DNA from: DATEOR01 sp036279015
GTDB lineage: Bacteria > Actinomycetota > Thermoleophilia > Gaiellales > Gaiellaceae
Assembly (NCBI GenBank): GCA_036279015.1
Contig: DASUJY010000088.1
Location: 5,188-69,187 of the forward strand
Length of the DNA stretch: 64,000 nt
Direction of reading: 5' to 3'
Shown here: one piece after another, positions 8,203-15,952 of the stretch
How the letters are laid out: every line of letters starts with the position of its first letter
How positions within the stretch are numbered: position 1 is the first letter of the stretch
The notes under the pieces: model-generated
Database searches by the model: none
What the model saw: the letters and a program-made list of their open reading frames with translations, nothing else
Told to the model about the DNA's origin: nothing
Translations under genes and position numbers: made by a program

Positions 8203-8640
8203 TTATGCGTCGGTCACGGCGAAGGTGAGCGTGCCGCGTGCAGCGAGCTCGTCCCCCACCGTCGCGGTCGCCTTGCCGCGGCCGACCGGGCCTCGCACCC
8301 GCTCGAGCTCACAGGTGAGCTCGAGCTCGTCTCCCGGGAGCACCATGCGCTTGAAGCGGACGTCGTCGATTCCGGCGAAGAGCGCCAGCTTGCCTTGGTT
8401 GGCCTCGTCGGCGAGCACGGCGACGGCGCCTGTCTGAGCCATCGCCTCCACGATGATCACCCCGGGCATGATCGGCCGGCCGGGGAAATGGCCCACGAGG
8501 AACCACTCGTCCTCGCGGACCCGCTTGCGCGCGACGACCCGGGCGCCCGGCTCCAACGCCACGACCTCGTCGAGAAAGAGGAAGGGCTCGCGATGCGGCA
8601 GGATCTCTTCGATCTGCTCCCGCCCCAGGGCGACCGTCAC
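8203..8640 (-). CDS. fabZ: 3-hydroxyacyl-ACP dehydratase
   Basis: 145 residues, hot-dog fold. It dehydrates 3-hydroxyacyl-ACP. The catalytic His51 lies in VGHFPGRPIMPGV and Glu65 in IVEAMAQTG. The GTG at 8640 overlaps the sigma-factor stop as GTGA, so fabZ expression should be coupled to translation of the sigma gene. Reading further upstream in frame gives only low-complexity sequence inside the sigma gene. Confidence 0.95.
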   Translation of the reverse strand: MTVALGREQIEEILPHREPFLFLDEVVALEPGARVVARKRVREDEWFLVGHFPGRPIMPGVIIVEAMAQTGAVAVLADEANQGKLALFAGIDDVRFKRMVLPGDELELTCELERVRGPVGRGKATATVGDELAARGTLTFAVTDA

Positions 8641-9254
8641 GCCGGCGTGTACTCCTCGAGCAGCGTTCGCAGCCGCGCCCGCGCACGGTGGACGTAGCAC
8701 TTGGCCGTCCCGACCGGCATGCGTGCGACGCGGGAGATCTCCTTGTACGACAGCCCGAAGGAATCGCGGAGCACGACCGCAATTCGCTGGTCGTTCGAGA
8801 GGCGCGAGAGCGCGTCGGCGAGATCGCGCCGCAAATCGGTGAGGACGGCGAGGTTCGAGGGGTCGGGGTCGTCCGACGGCACGTCCTCGTCGAGCTCGAG
8901 CGGCTCGGCTCGACGCACGCGCTGGAAGGCCATGCGATCCCGGCAGGTGTTGACGACGAGGCGGTGGAGCCAGGTCGCGAATTGAGCCTCGCCGCGGAAC
9001 TGCTTCAGGCGCGTGCAGAGCTTGACCAGCGACTCCTGGGCCGCGTCGCGCGCCTCCTCGAGATCGCCCATGAGCTGCGAGGCGAGGCGGTTGACGCGCG
9101 GCGCGTGACGCTCGACGAGGGCGTCGAGAGCGCGGTCGTCCCCGTTTGTCGCCTTGTCGACGAGCTCGGAATCGGTCAGCTTCGCGTAGAGGACGAGCCT
9201 CGAGGCGGGAGCGCGGGGCTCGAGCTCGAACGGCTGGACGGCGGCTGGTGGCAC
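8637..9254 (-). CDS. ECF-type RNA polymerase sigma-70 family factor
   Basis: 205 residues from GTG 9254. Region 2 is clear (ALVERHAPRVNRLASQLMG, AAQESLVKL, FATWLHRLVVNTCRDR) and region 4 carries a helix-turn-helix (LSYKEISRVARMPVGTAKCYVHRARARLR). It lacks region 3, as in extracytoplasmic-function sigma factors. It is the first gene of the fatty-acid operon and overlaps fabZ by 4 bp. No anti-sigma gene is adjacent, so its control is unknown. The position suggests it may direct membrane-lipid genes, possibly its own operon; this is inference. Confidence 0.88.
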   Translation of the reverse strand: MPPAAVQPFELEPRAPASRLVLYAKLTDSELVDKATNGDDRALDALVERHAPRVNRLASQLMGDLEEARDAAQESLVKLCTRLKQFRGEAQFATWLHRLVVNTCRDRMAFQRVRRAEPLELDEDVPSDDPDPSNLAVLTDLRRDLADALSRLSNDQRIAVVLRDSFGLSYKEISRVARMPVGTAKCYVHRARARLRTLLEEYTPA

Positions 9255-9263
9255 GGCGCCTGT

Positions 9264-9292
9264 AGTTTAGTGCCCCATCCAGCAATAGTCAG
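9264..9292 (-). promoter_or_regulatory. Candidate promoter of the sigma-fab-acc operon
   Basis: On the minus strand CTGACT (9287-9292) and TAAACT (9264-9269) are separated by exactly 17 bp; each matches four of six consensus positions of a housekeeping promoter. The -10 ends about 9 bp before the GTG at 9254, so the sigma mRNA would be nearly leaderless. Motifs are seen; activity is inferred. Confidence 0.4.
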
Positions 9293-9341
9293 TGAGTCCC
9301 TGGCGGGGCCCGGAACCGTCATGCTGCGTCCTCAGTCGCGC

Positions 9342-9359
9342 CAATATGTCTCCATATTG
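9342..9359. promoter_or_regulatory. AT-rich palindromic operator candidate between fab-acc operon and birA
   Basis: CAATATG (9342-9348) and CATATTG (9353-9359) form a perfect 7-bp inverted repeat with a 4-bp spacer. It stands out in a GC-rich region and lies between the divergent fatty-acid operon and biotin ligase gene. A TTGACA (9357-9362), identical to a -35 element, overlaps its right arm, although no good -10 follows 16-18 bp later. BirA here has no DNA-binding domain, so another regulator would bind. The partner is unknown. Confidence 0.55.
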
Positions 9360-9440
9360 ACACTCCCTGCGTTCTTGCCTGCCGGCCCCGTGCACTCGCC
9401 AGGAACTCAAGACCATTACTGGAAGGAGCACTAGTCCTCC

Positions 9441-10190
9441 ATGCCGGGAGACTCGCTTGCGCCTCAGCAGGTCGAGCCGCTCTTGCAGGGTCGCTTCGGG
9501 CATCCCTACCTCTACGAGGAAAGCTGCGACTCGACGCAGGAGCTCCTCCCGAGAGACCTGACCGAGGGCGCAATCGCCGTCTGCGAGGAGCAGGTGCAGG
9601 GCCGGGGCAGACTCGGGCGCGGGTGGACCGCCCCGCCCGGCACCGCCATTCTCTGCTCTCTCCTCCTGCGCCCGCCCCCGGAGCGCGTCGCGGCCCAGAT
9701 CTCGCTCGTCGCGGGCATCGCGGTCGCCGAGGCGATCGAGACCGCGACCGACCTCGCCACGCAGGTGAAGTGGCCGAACGACGTCATGCTGAACCGCCGC
9801 AAGGTCGCCGGGATCCTGGCCGAGGCGGCCGACGGCCTCGTCGTGCTCGGGCTCGGCATGAACGTGAACCAGGAACGGTCCGAGCTGCCCACGGACACGA
9901 AGGTGCCGCCCGCCTCCCTCTACACGAGCGACGGCCTCAAGCGCGAGCGCGCCCCGCTCCTCGCCGCGATCCTCGCACGGCTCGAGACGAACTACGACGC
10001 CTGGGTGAAAGCCGGGCTCGACGGCATCTACGAGAGCCTCGGCTCGAGGGACTTCCTGCGCGGCCGAAAGGTCTCGGTCGACGGAGCGAGCGGCGTCGGG
10101 GTCGCGATCGACCGGAGCGGCCGCTTCGTCGTCGACGTGGGCGGCGAGCGAAGACCTGTCGAGAGCGGCGAGATCCTCTACGAGCGCTAG
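9441..10190 (+). CDS. birA: Biotin--[acetyl-CoA carboxylase] ligase, monofunctional
   Basis: 249 residues. It joins biotin to the carrier protein of acetyl-CoA carboxylase. Key motifs are ESCDSTQELL, the biotinyl-AMP loop QGRGRLGRGW, and KWPNDVMLNRRKVAGIL, followed by a small C-terminal domain. There is no N-terminal helix-turn-helix, so this is the type that does not repress transcription. AGGAG at 9424-9428 is 12 bases from the ATG and could pair with TCCT at 9435-9438, which may shorten the effective spacing. It diverges from the fab-acc operon whose product needs it. Its TAG stop shares the palindrome CTAG with the converging amidase gene. Confidence 0.95.
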   Translation: MPGDSLAPQQVEPLLQGRFGHPYLYEESCDSTQELLPRDLTEGAIAVCEEQVQGRGRLGRGWTAPPGTAILCSLLLRPPPERVAAQISLVAGIAVAEAIETATDLATQVKWPNDVMLNRRKVAGILAEAADGLVVLGLGMNVNQERSELPTDTKVPPASLYTSDGLKRERAPLLAAILARLETNYDAWVKAGLDGIYESLGSRDFLRGRKVSVDGASGVGVAIDRSGRFVVDVGGERRPVESGEILYER

Positions 10191-12355
10191 ATGCGGCCGA
10201 TCACCCGGCGGCCGACGTTCAGCGCACCGTCGATTCCCTGGAGGCGCACGCGCGTCGCCCGCGGGACCGTGACGCGCGAGGAACCCGCCGGCCGCCGGAC
10301 CGACCGCGACCCGCCGCTCGCCCAGTCCGGGGATCCCCAGCGAACGCGAATCCTCGCCGGCTCGCTCGACCACAGCCGCACACGGGTGTGGCCGTTCCTC
10401 TTTCGCTCCCCGGACAGAATGCGGACGACCGGCGCGCGGGTGTCGACGACGCTCGCGGCCGCGAGCGTGCGCGTTCCGAAGGCCGTCGTCGCCTCGACCT
10501 GCACCCGGTAGACCCCGTCGTCGGTGTCGTGGCCCCGCTTCGCCTTTCCGTTCCACACAAAGCTCGCCCGCCCCTTCGGAAGCGACCCGAGCCGCTGGAG
10601 ATACTTGACCACTCGGTCGCCGTCCATGATCCGGACCCGCACGTCGGCCCGGCGGGCGAGCAGGAACGAGACGGTCGCGGCATCAGCGCGCCCGTCAGCG
10701 TTCGGCGAGATCGCCGCCGGCGAGACGTCCAGGTAGCCCAGCGACCTGTCGACCATCACCTTCCGGCTGCCGGTGACCCGCTGGCCGGGCGCCGTCGCGG
10801 TCAGCCGGATCCGGTATTCCCCGTCCGGGACCGGGTCGCCGGACGAATCCGTCCCGCTCCATGTGAGGCTCCTCGTGCCGCCACGGTAGGACTGGGCCGT
10901 CACGAGCGAGCGGACGAGGCGTGCCGAGGAATCGAACACCTCCGCCTTGACGCTGGCGCGGATCGAGAGTGAGTACGAGAGGGTCGCACGCTCACCGACC
11001 CCGTCGCCGTTCGGCGAGAAGGCGCGCGGGCGCACCTTCAGGCGCTTCACCTCGAGCTCCGGAGGACCCGGAACCCGCCCCTCAGCCGGCCGGACCTTCG
11101 TCCCCGCCTCGATCTCGTAGGTGAAGTCGCCGAACGGAATCGCGGACGCGTCCCAGGTCCAGTCGACAAGCTTCCCCGTGCCGCTGCCGCCCGCGACCTT
11201 CGTCCCTGAACCGTCGAGGATGCTCACCGTCCAGCCGCGCGACGACGAGAGCTCGGCCGTGAAACGGACCGCGGCTCCGAGGCTTCCCGACACCACCGGG
11301 TCGTAGAGCTTCGGAAGCCCCCTCGCCGCGACGTCCCGGGCGATTTCGGGCAACTGCGCGTAGAGGGCGCTCCCCGGGCAGCTCGTCGGGCCCGTGTCCC
11401 GGTGCCCGGAGACGGCTCGGAGCTTCACCGGGGTCCCGGCCGGATAGGCCGGGTTGCCGCCGGAGATCCACGTCAGGCGGCCGCGCGGATTCACGTGCGA
11501 GACGTCGAGCCGCCAGGCGAGCAGCCTGACGAGAGCCGCCCGCGCCTTCCTTGAGACGCGGCTCGAGCCGTACGTGCCGAGCACCGCTACCCCGGTGCTG
11601 CCGGTGTTGAAGCCCTGCGCATGCGCGCCGACGACGTCGCGGTCGATCCCGCCGGCTCGCCCTTCGAAGATCTGGCCGTACTTGTCGACGAGGAAGTTGT
11701 AGCCGATGTCGTTCCAGCCGTTCGCGAGCACGTGGTAGCGCTCGATTCCGCGGACGATCGCCGCCGATTGCGAAGCTGAGTACGAGTTCGTTCCGGCGGT
11801 GTGGTGGACGACCGCGAAGTGGACGGCCGAGGCGTAGGCGGGCGCAGCGCGCACGATCGACTCGTCCGCCCCCCACTGTGCGCGCCGGATGATCGAGGGA
11901 CGGCTCGACCGCGCGCTCGCAGGTGGCGCGAGCTGTACGGGTCGCGAGGGCTCGCTCCAGACGAAGTAGGCGCGGAGCCGCGTGACCTCGTCGTCGAGGC
12001 GGTACTGAATCGAGGTCGCCGGGCCCGTCCAGTAGGGGCTGCCGAACGTCCAGCCGCGCCGGGCCCGGCTCTCGCTCGAGCCGGCGTCGGGCGAGTCGAA
12101 CGGCTCCGGGGCCGCGAGACGCCACGGGCTCCACGCGCCGGCACCGGCCGCCGTCCTGAACGAGACCTTTCCGCGGCCCTTCCAGTGGAGGCCGACGAGG
12201 TCGAACTCGATCGGCGCCGCACGCGCCGGGTGGCGAAGTCCGCCGGTGGCCGGAACGGGCTCGTCGCGGACGACGAAGCGGTCGGCGGCGGACGCGACGC
12301 CCGGGGGGAGCGCGGCGGCCGCGAGCGCGACGGCGAGAATCCTGAGAACGGCCAT
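10187..12355 (-). CDS. Secreted N-acetylmuramoyl-L-alanine amidase (PGRP/Amidase_2) with FlgD-like Ig repeats
   Basis: 722 residues from ATG 12355, which begins a clear signal peptide (about residues 1-24, ending ASA); a TTG at 12409 would add 18 polar residues before it. The middle is a peptidoglycan-recognition amidase domain with zinc-ligand motifs VVHHTAG and SGHRDTGPTSCPG. The C-terminal half holds two FlgD-like Ig modules, each opening with a calcium-loop-like motif (FSPNGDGVGE and ISPNADGRAD). It should cleave peptide stems from peptidoglycan outside the cell. It converges with birA. Confidence 0.9.
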   Translation of the reverse strand: MAVLRILAVALAAAALPPGVASAADRFVVRDEPVPATGGLRHPARAAPIEFDLVGLHWKGRGKVSFRTAAGAGAWSPWRLAAPEPFDSPDAGSSESRARRGWTFGSPYWTGPATSIQYRLDDEVTRLRAYFVWSEPSRPVQLAPPASARSSRPSIIRRAQWGADESIVRAAPAYASAVHFAVVHHTAGTNSYSASQSAAIVRGIERYHVLANGWNDIGYNFLVDKYGQIFEGRAGGIDRDVVGAHAQGFNTGSTGVAVLGTYGSSRVSRKARAALVRLLAWRLDVSHVNPRGRLTWISGGNPAYPAGTPVKLRAVSGHRDTGPTSCPGSALYAQLPEIARDVAARGLPKLYDPVVSGSLGAAVRFTAELSSSRGWTVSILDGSGTKVAGGSGTGKLVDWTWDASAIPFGDFTYEIEAGTKVRPAEGRVPGPPELEVKRLKVRPRAFSPNGDGVGERATLSYSLSIRASVKAEVFDSSARLVRSLVTAQSYRGGTRSLTWSGTDSSGDPVPDGEYRIRLTATAPGQRVTGSRKVMVDRSLGYLDVSPAAISPNADGRADAATVSFLLARRADVRVRIMDGDRVVKYLQRLGSLPKGRASFVWNGKAKRGHDTDDGVYRVQVEATTAFGTRTLAAASVVDTRAPVVRILSGERKRNGHTRVRLWSSEPARIRVRWGSPDWASGGSRSVRRPAGSSRVTVPRATRVRLQGIDGALNVGRRVIGRI

Positions 12356-12430
12356 GGAGGGTGGGCGAGACCTTCTGCGCAGGGAACCAGACGCCTGCTG
12401 GGCGCTCAAGGGAGGGCGGCAGGCCCCTGA

Positions 12431-12436
12431 TAGAAT
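12431..12436 (+). promoter_or_regulatory. Candidate -10 element of the NfeD gene
   Basis: TAGAAT, five of six matches to TATAAT, lies 15 bp before the ATG at 12451 in an AT-rich patch between divergent genes. No convincing -35 is seen. The predicted leader is very short. Confidence 0.35.
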
Positions 12437-12450
12437 TCTTACACTCGAAA

Positions 12451-13770
12451 ATGGTGTTTTTGCGAGGTTTTTGCGCGCTTCTCGGCGTCCTCGCCGTCGC
12501 CCTGGCGCTCGCGGGGACGGCCGCCGGAGCCGATCCCCCGCGCGTCCTCGCGGTCAAGTTCTCGAACGACATCAATCCGGTCACGCAGGACTACCTGACC
12601 GGCGCCGTCGACCAGGGCGTGGATGACGACTATGACGCCGTCGTCATCCTCATGGACACGCCGGGCGGGCTCGACTCGTCCATGCGCGACATCATCAAGA
12701 AGATGCTCGAGGCGAGCGTGCCGGTCGTGGTCTACGTCTACCCGCCTGGCTCCCGCGACGCCTCGGCGGGCGTCTTCATCACGATGGCCGCCGACGTCGC
12801 GGCGATGGCGCCGCAGACGAACATCGGCTCCTCGACGCCGATCTCGTCGGGCGGCGGCAACATCCCGAGCGATCTGAAGCGCAAGGTGATCAACGACGCG
12901 GTCGCCTACATCCGCAGCCTCGCGAGCGAGCACGGTCGCAACGCCGACTGGGCCGAGCAGGCCGTCCGGAAGGCGTCGAACCTCCCCGCCCGCGATGCGC
13001 TCGCGCAGAACGTCGTCGATCTCGTCGCCCCCGATCTGCCCACGCTCCTCAATCGCATCGACGGCATGCGCGTGGAGCCGAAGGGACTCGTCCTGCACAC
13101 GGCCGACGCCGACGTGACGACGATCGAGATGTCCTTCTGGAAGAAGATCCTGGACACGCTCATCGATCCCAACATCATCGTGCTGCTCCTCTCGCTCGGT
13201 GCGCTCGGGATCACCGTCGAGCTCTTCAACCCCGGCCTCATCTTCCCCGGCACCTTCGGAGCCATCTCGCTGATCGTCGGCTTCTTCGGCCTCCAGGTGC
13301 TGCCGGTGAGCGCCGCCGGCGTGTTGCTCATCCTGCTCGCGGCGGCCTTCTTCGTCGCCGAGCCGTTCGTCATGAGCCACGGCGCCCTCGCGCTCGCCGG
13401 GGCGACCTGCTTCGTGATCGGCGCGCTCATGCTCTTCGATCCGGCCGGCCCCGGCTACCAGGTGTCCCTCTCCGTCGCACTCGCGATCGCCGGCACGATC
13501 GCGCTCTTCATGGCCTTCGCGATCACGAAGATCGTGCAGGCGAGGCGTCGCAAGCCGGTCACGGGGCGGGACGAGCTCGTCGGCGAGATCGGCGTCGTCC
13601 GCAAGGGGCTCGATCCGACCGGCTTCGTCTTCGTCCACGGCGAGCTCTGGCAGGCGCGCTCGGAAGACGGACCGATCGCGGCCGGAGAGCATGTGCTCGT
13701 CGAGGAGATCGAGGACGGCCTCGTGCTCCGTGTGCGGCCGCTCGAAGCCGCGATCCCCGCGACGGCGTAG
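12451..13770 (+). CDS. NfeD-family membrane serine protease (ClpP/SppA-like)
   Basis: 439 residues. An N-terminal signal or anchor (LRGFCALLGVLAVALALAG) is followed by a ClpP-like protease domain: MDTPGGLDSSMRDIIKKM, then DASAGVFITMAAD with the probable nucleophile Ser, and APQTNIGS. About four to five membrane segments follow, then a C-terminal NfeD OB-fold domain (GEIGVVRKGLDPTGFVFVHG). Family members cleave hydrophobic stretches of stomatin-type proteins and are nearly always next to an SPFH gene, as here, 13 bp downstream. Start chosen at ATG 12451, immediately before the signal sequence. Confidence 0.9.
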   Translation: MVFLRGFCALLGVLAVALALAGTAAGADPPRVLAVKFSNDINPVTQDYLTGAVDQGVDDDYDAVVILMDTPGGLDSSMRDIIKKMLEASVPVVVYVYPPGSRDASAGVFITMAADVAAMAPQTNIGSSTPISSGGGNIPSDLKRKVINDAVAYIRSLASEHGRNADWAEQAVRKASNLPARDALAQNVVDLVAPDLPTLLNRIDGMRVEPKGLVLHTADADVTTIEMSFWKKILDTLIDPNIIVLLLSLGALGITVELFNPGLIFPGTFGAISLIVGFFGLQVLPVSAAGVLLILLAAAFFVAEPFVMSHGALALAGATCFVIGALMLFDPAGPGYQVSLSVALAIAGTIALFMAFAITKIVQARRRKPVTGRDELVGEIGVVRKGLDPTGFVFVHGELWQARSEDGPIAAGEHVLVEEIEDGLVLRVRPLEAAIPATA

Positions 13771-13783
13771 GATTGGGCCCGAG

Positions 13784-14551
13784 GTGACGGTCGGCATCAT
13801 CATCGCGGTTGTCGTAGTCGTCGCCGTCCTGCTCGTGCTCACGGCCGCGATCAGGATCACGCGCGAATACGAGCGAGGCGTCATCTTCCGGCTCGGCCGG
13901 CTTCAGTCGCCGCCCAGGGGCCCGGGCTTCTTCCTGCTCATCCCGATCGTCGACCAGATGGTGCGGGTCGACCTGCGCACGGTCACCCTCAACATCCCCC
14001 CGCAAGAGGTGATCACGAAGGACAACGTGCCCGTGCGCGTGAACGCGGTCGCCTACTTCAGGATCATCGATCCCGAGAAGGCGATCGTACAGGTCGAGAA
14101 CTTCATGGTCGCGACCTCCCAGATCGCGCAGACGACGCTCAGAAGCGTGCTCGGCCAGCACGTCCTCGACGAGCTCCTCGCCGAGCGCGACAAGATCAAC
14201 TCGATCCTCCAGGAGATCATCGACGAGGCCACGTCCCCCTGGGGCATCAAGGTCTCGATCGTCGAGGTCAAGGACGTCGAGATCCCCTCCGGGATGCAGC
14301 GTGCGATGGCACGCCAGGCCGAGGCCGAGCGCGAGCGGCGCGCAAAGGTGATCGCGGCCGAGGGCGAGTTCCAGGCCTCCGAGCGCCTGAAGGACGCCGC
14401 CAACGTGATGAGCCAAAACCCGATCACGCTCCAGCTCCGCTTCCTTCAGACGATGCTCGAGATCTCGTCCGAGCGTTCGACGACCACCTTCCTCCCCCTT
14501 CCGATCGAGCTCTTCCGCCCGTTCATGGGCGGCTCGAACGAACCTCGCTGA
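13784..14551 (+). CDS. SPFH/stomatin-like membrane protein (slipin)
   Basis: 255 residues from GTG 13784. One N-terminal membrane segment (VGIIIAVVVVVAVLLVLTA) leads into the SPFH domain (REYERGVIFRLGRLQ, LNIPPQEVITKDNVPVRVNAVAYF). A charged helix, AMARQAEAERERRAKVIAAE, typical of stomatins, follows. Members form ring assemblies at membrane microdomains. Pairing with the upstream NfeD protease is the classic arrangement. The TGA stop is shared with the proposed CTG start of the next gene. Confidence 0.92.
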   Translation: MTVGIIIAVVVVVAVLLVLTAAIRITREYERGVIFRLGRLQSPPRGPGFFLLIPIVDQMVRVDLRTVTLNIPPQEVITKDNVPVRVNAVAYFRIIDPEKAIVQVENFMVATSQIAQTTLRSVLGQHVLDELLAERDKINSILQEIIDEATSPWGIKVSIVEVKDVEIPSGMQRAMARQAEAERERRAKVIAAEGEFQASERLKDAANVMSQNPITLQLRFLQTMLEISSERSTTTFLPLPIELFRPFMGGSNEPR

Positions 14552-15510
14552 GCACCGAGACGCCTCCGGAGCTTCGCCGCGATCCGGTCTCCGGCCGCTG
14601 GGTGGTGATCGCCCCCGCGCGCGCGCGTCGTCCTGGCGCGTCGAAGGCCGCGCATGCGGAGCTCGACGACGACGCTGCAGGCTGCCCGTTCTGCGCGGGA
14701 CGCGAATCCGTCACCCCACCGGAGACGTTCGCGCTCGGGCCGCCGGGACGGCCCGCCGATGCTCCCGGCTGGTGGGTGCGCGTCGTCCCGAACAAGTTCC
14801 CCGCCTTCGGCCCGTGGTCGGAGGAGGGAAACCGTGACGGCCTCCTCACCCGGAAGGCGGCCCTGGGGCGGCAGGAAGTGGTCGTCCACTCGCCGCGCCA
14901 CGTGCGCACGCTCGCGGATCTCACCGGCCGCGAGATCGAGCACGTCGCCGAGGCCTGGCAGAACCGGGCGCTGGCCGCGCGCGAGCAGGGGTTCGCGTAC
15001 GTGCAGGTGCTCGTCAACGAGGGCCGCGCCGCCGGCGCCAGTCTCGCTCACAGTCACTCGCAGCTGGTCTGGCTCGAGGAGGAGCCGCCGCTCGTCGCCG
15101 AGGAGCGAGCGACCGAGGAAGCCGACGGCGGCTGCATTCTCTGCCGCGTGCTCGCGGAGGAGCTCGAGCACCGCATCCGGATCGTGGACGAGCGCGACGG
15201 GCTCCTGCTCCTCTGTCCGTTCGCAGGGCGGCAGCCGTATGAGATGCTCGTGGCGCCGCGCGAGTGCGCCCGCGACCCGTTCTCCGGCGGTGAGCTGGCC
15301 GCGGCGGTCCGCCTCGTGGCCGAGGGTGTCCGGCGGCTCCGGGTAGCCGAGGGGCCGACTCCGGTCAACGCGTGGCTCCACGCCTCCGGCCACTGGCACA
15401 TCGAGGTGGTGCCCCGCCTCTCGGTGCTCGCCGGGCTCGAGCTCGGCGCCGGCTACTACGTGAACACGCTCGCGCCCGAGTCGGCGGCGGGCGTTCTACG
15501 CGAGGCTTGA
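14548..15510 (+). CDS. galT: Galactose-1-phosphate uridylyltransferase-like nucleotidyltransferase, probable CTG start
   Basis: 320 residues if started at CTG 14548. The GalT N-terminal signature LRRDPVSGRWVVIAPAR is essential to the fold, but the first standard in-frame start (GTG 14602) falls inside it, and no ATG/GTG/TTG exists upstream for dozens of codons. CTG 14548 overlaps the SPFH stop as CTGA. Other motifs: zinc-type CPFC and a second CILC, active-site HSHSQ, and C-terminal HWHIEVVPR. It should transfer nucleotidyl groups between hexose phosphates; a GalT or ADP-glucose phosphorylase-type role are both possible. It converges with the MerR gene, overlapping by 15 bp. Confidence 0.85.
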   Translation: MSTETPPELRRDPVSGRWVVIAPARARRPGASKAAHAELDDDAAGCPFCAGRESVTPPETFALGPPGRPADAPGWWVRVVPNKFPAFGPWSEEGNRDGLLTRKAALGRQEVVVHSPRHVRTLADLTGREIEHVAEAWQNRALAAREQGFAYVQVLVNEGRAAGASLAHSHSQLVWLEEEPPLVAEERATEEADGGCILCRVLAEELEHRIRIVDERDGLLLLCPFAGRQPYEMLVAPRECARDPFSGGELAAAVRLVAEGVRRLRVAEGPTPVNAWLHASGHWHIEVVPRLSVLAGLELGAGYYVNTLAPESAAGVLREA

Positions 15511-15831
15511 GCGCTCCACGCGCGAAGGCGGGGCGGGCTGCCGCGGAGAACGTTCTTCCTTGAACTTGCTCGCCGCCTCGATCGCGGTCGACAGGTTCAG
15601 CCCCTTGTCCTTCCCCTGCTTGATGAGCATCACGGTTTCGAGCGCGTCCATGTCGTAGATGCGCTGCTTCTTGCCCTTCGTCGGGATGTGGGCCTTGTTC
15701 GTCCAGTAGTCGAGCTGCATCTTCGAGATCCCGGCCACCTGGCAGACCTGGCCGAGATAGAGCTCGACCTTCTCGAGGTGGTCGGAGAGATTTATCGGTT
15801 CAAGCAGGTCAACATGCCTTGGAACCGCCAT
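15496..15831 (-). CDS. MerR-family transcriptional regulator
   Basis: 111 residues. Residues about 25-85 hold a winged-helix MerR DNA-binding domain (YLGQVCQVAGISKMQLDYW, then KGKKQRIYDMDALETVMLI). The C-terminal tail is short, with no Cys-rich effector site, so it is not a typical metal sensor; HspR-like or sporulation-type single-domain members are closest in form. ATG 15831 was chosen over GTG 15837 two codons earlier. It lies 115 bp downstream of gyrA on the same strand. Its target is unknown. Confidence 0.8.
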   Translation of the reverse strand: MAVPRHVDLLEPINLSDHLEKVELYLGQVCQVAGISKMQLDYWTNKAHIPTKGKKQRIYDMDALETVMLIKQGKDKGLNLSTAIEAASKFKEERSPRQPAPPSRVERSSLA

Positions 15832-15952
15832 GAACACACTCGTTTCGACCGGGAGGGACGACTTCAGGGGAAGCTACCACCGCCACTCGGCTTTGTGAAG
15901 CCTAATCCTGCCGAAACCTTCTGTCCGGGCCCGGAGACCCGAGAGTGCGCCG

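Noticed and set aside
9311..9330. GGAAC ... CGTC as an ECF-sigma autoregulatory promoter upstream of birA
   Set aside because: The spacing between the two elements is about 10 bp rather than the usual 16-17, and the orientation is toward birA, not the sigma gene.
12439..13884. Minus-strand open frame opposite the NfeD gene
   Set aside because: Antisense shadow, His/Asp/Arg-rich, no start context; NfeD frame is certain.
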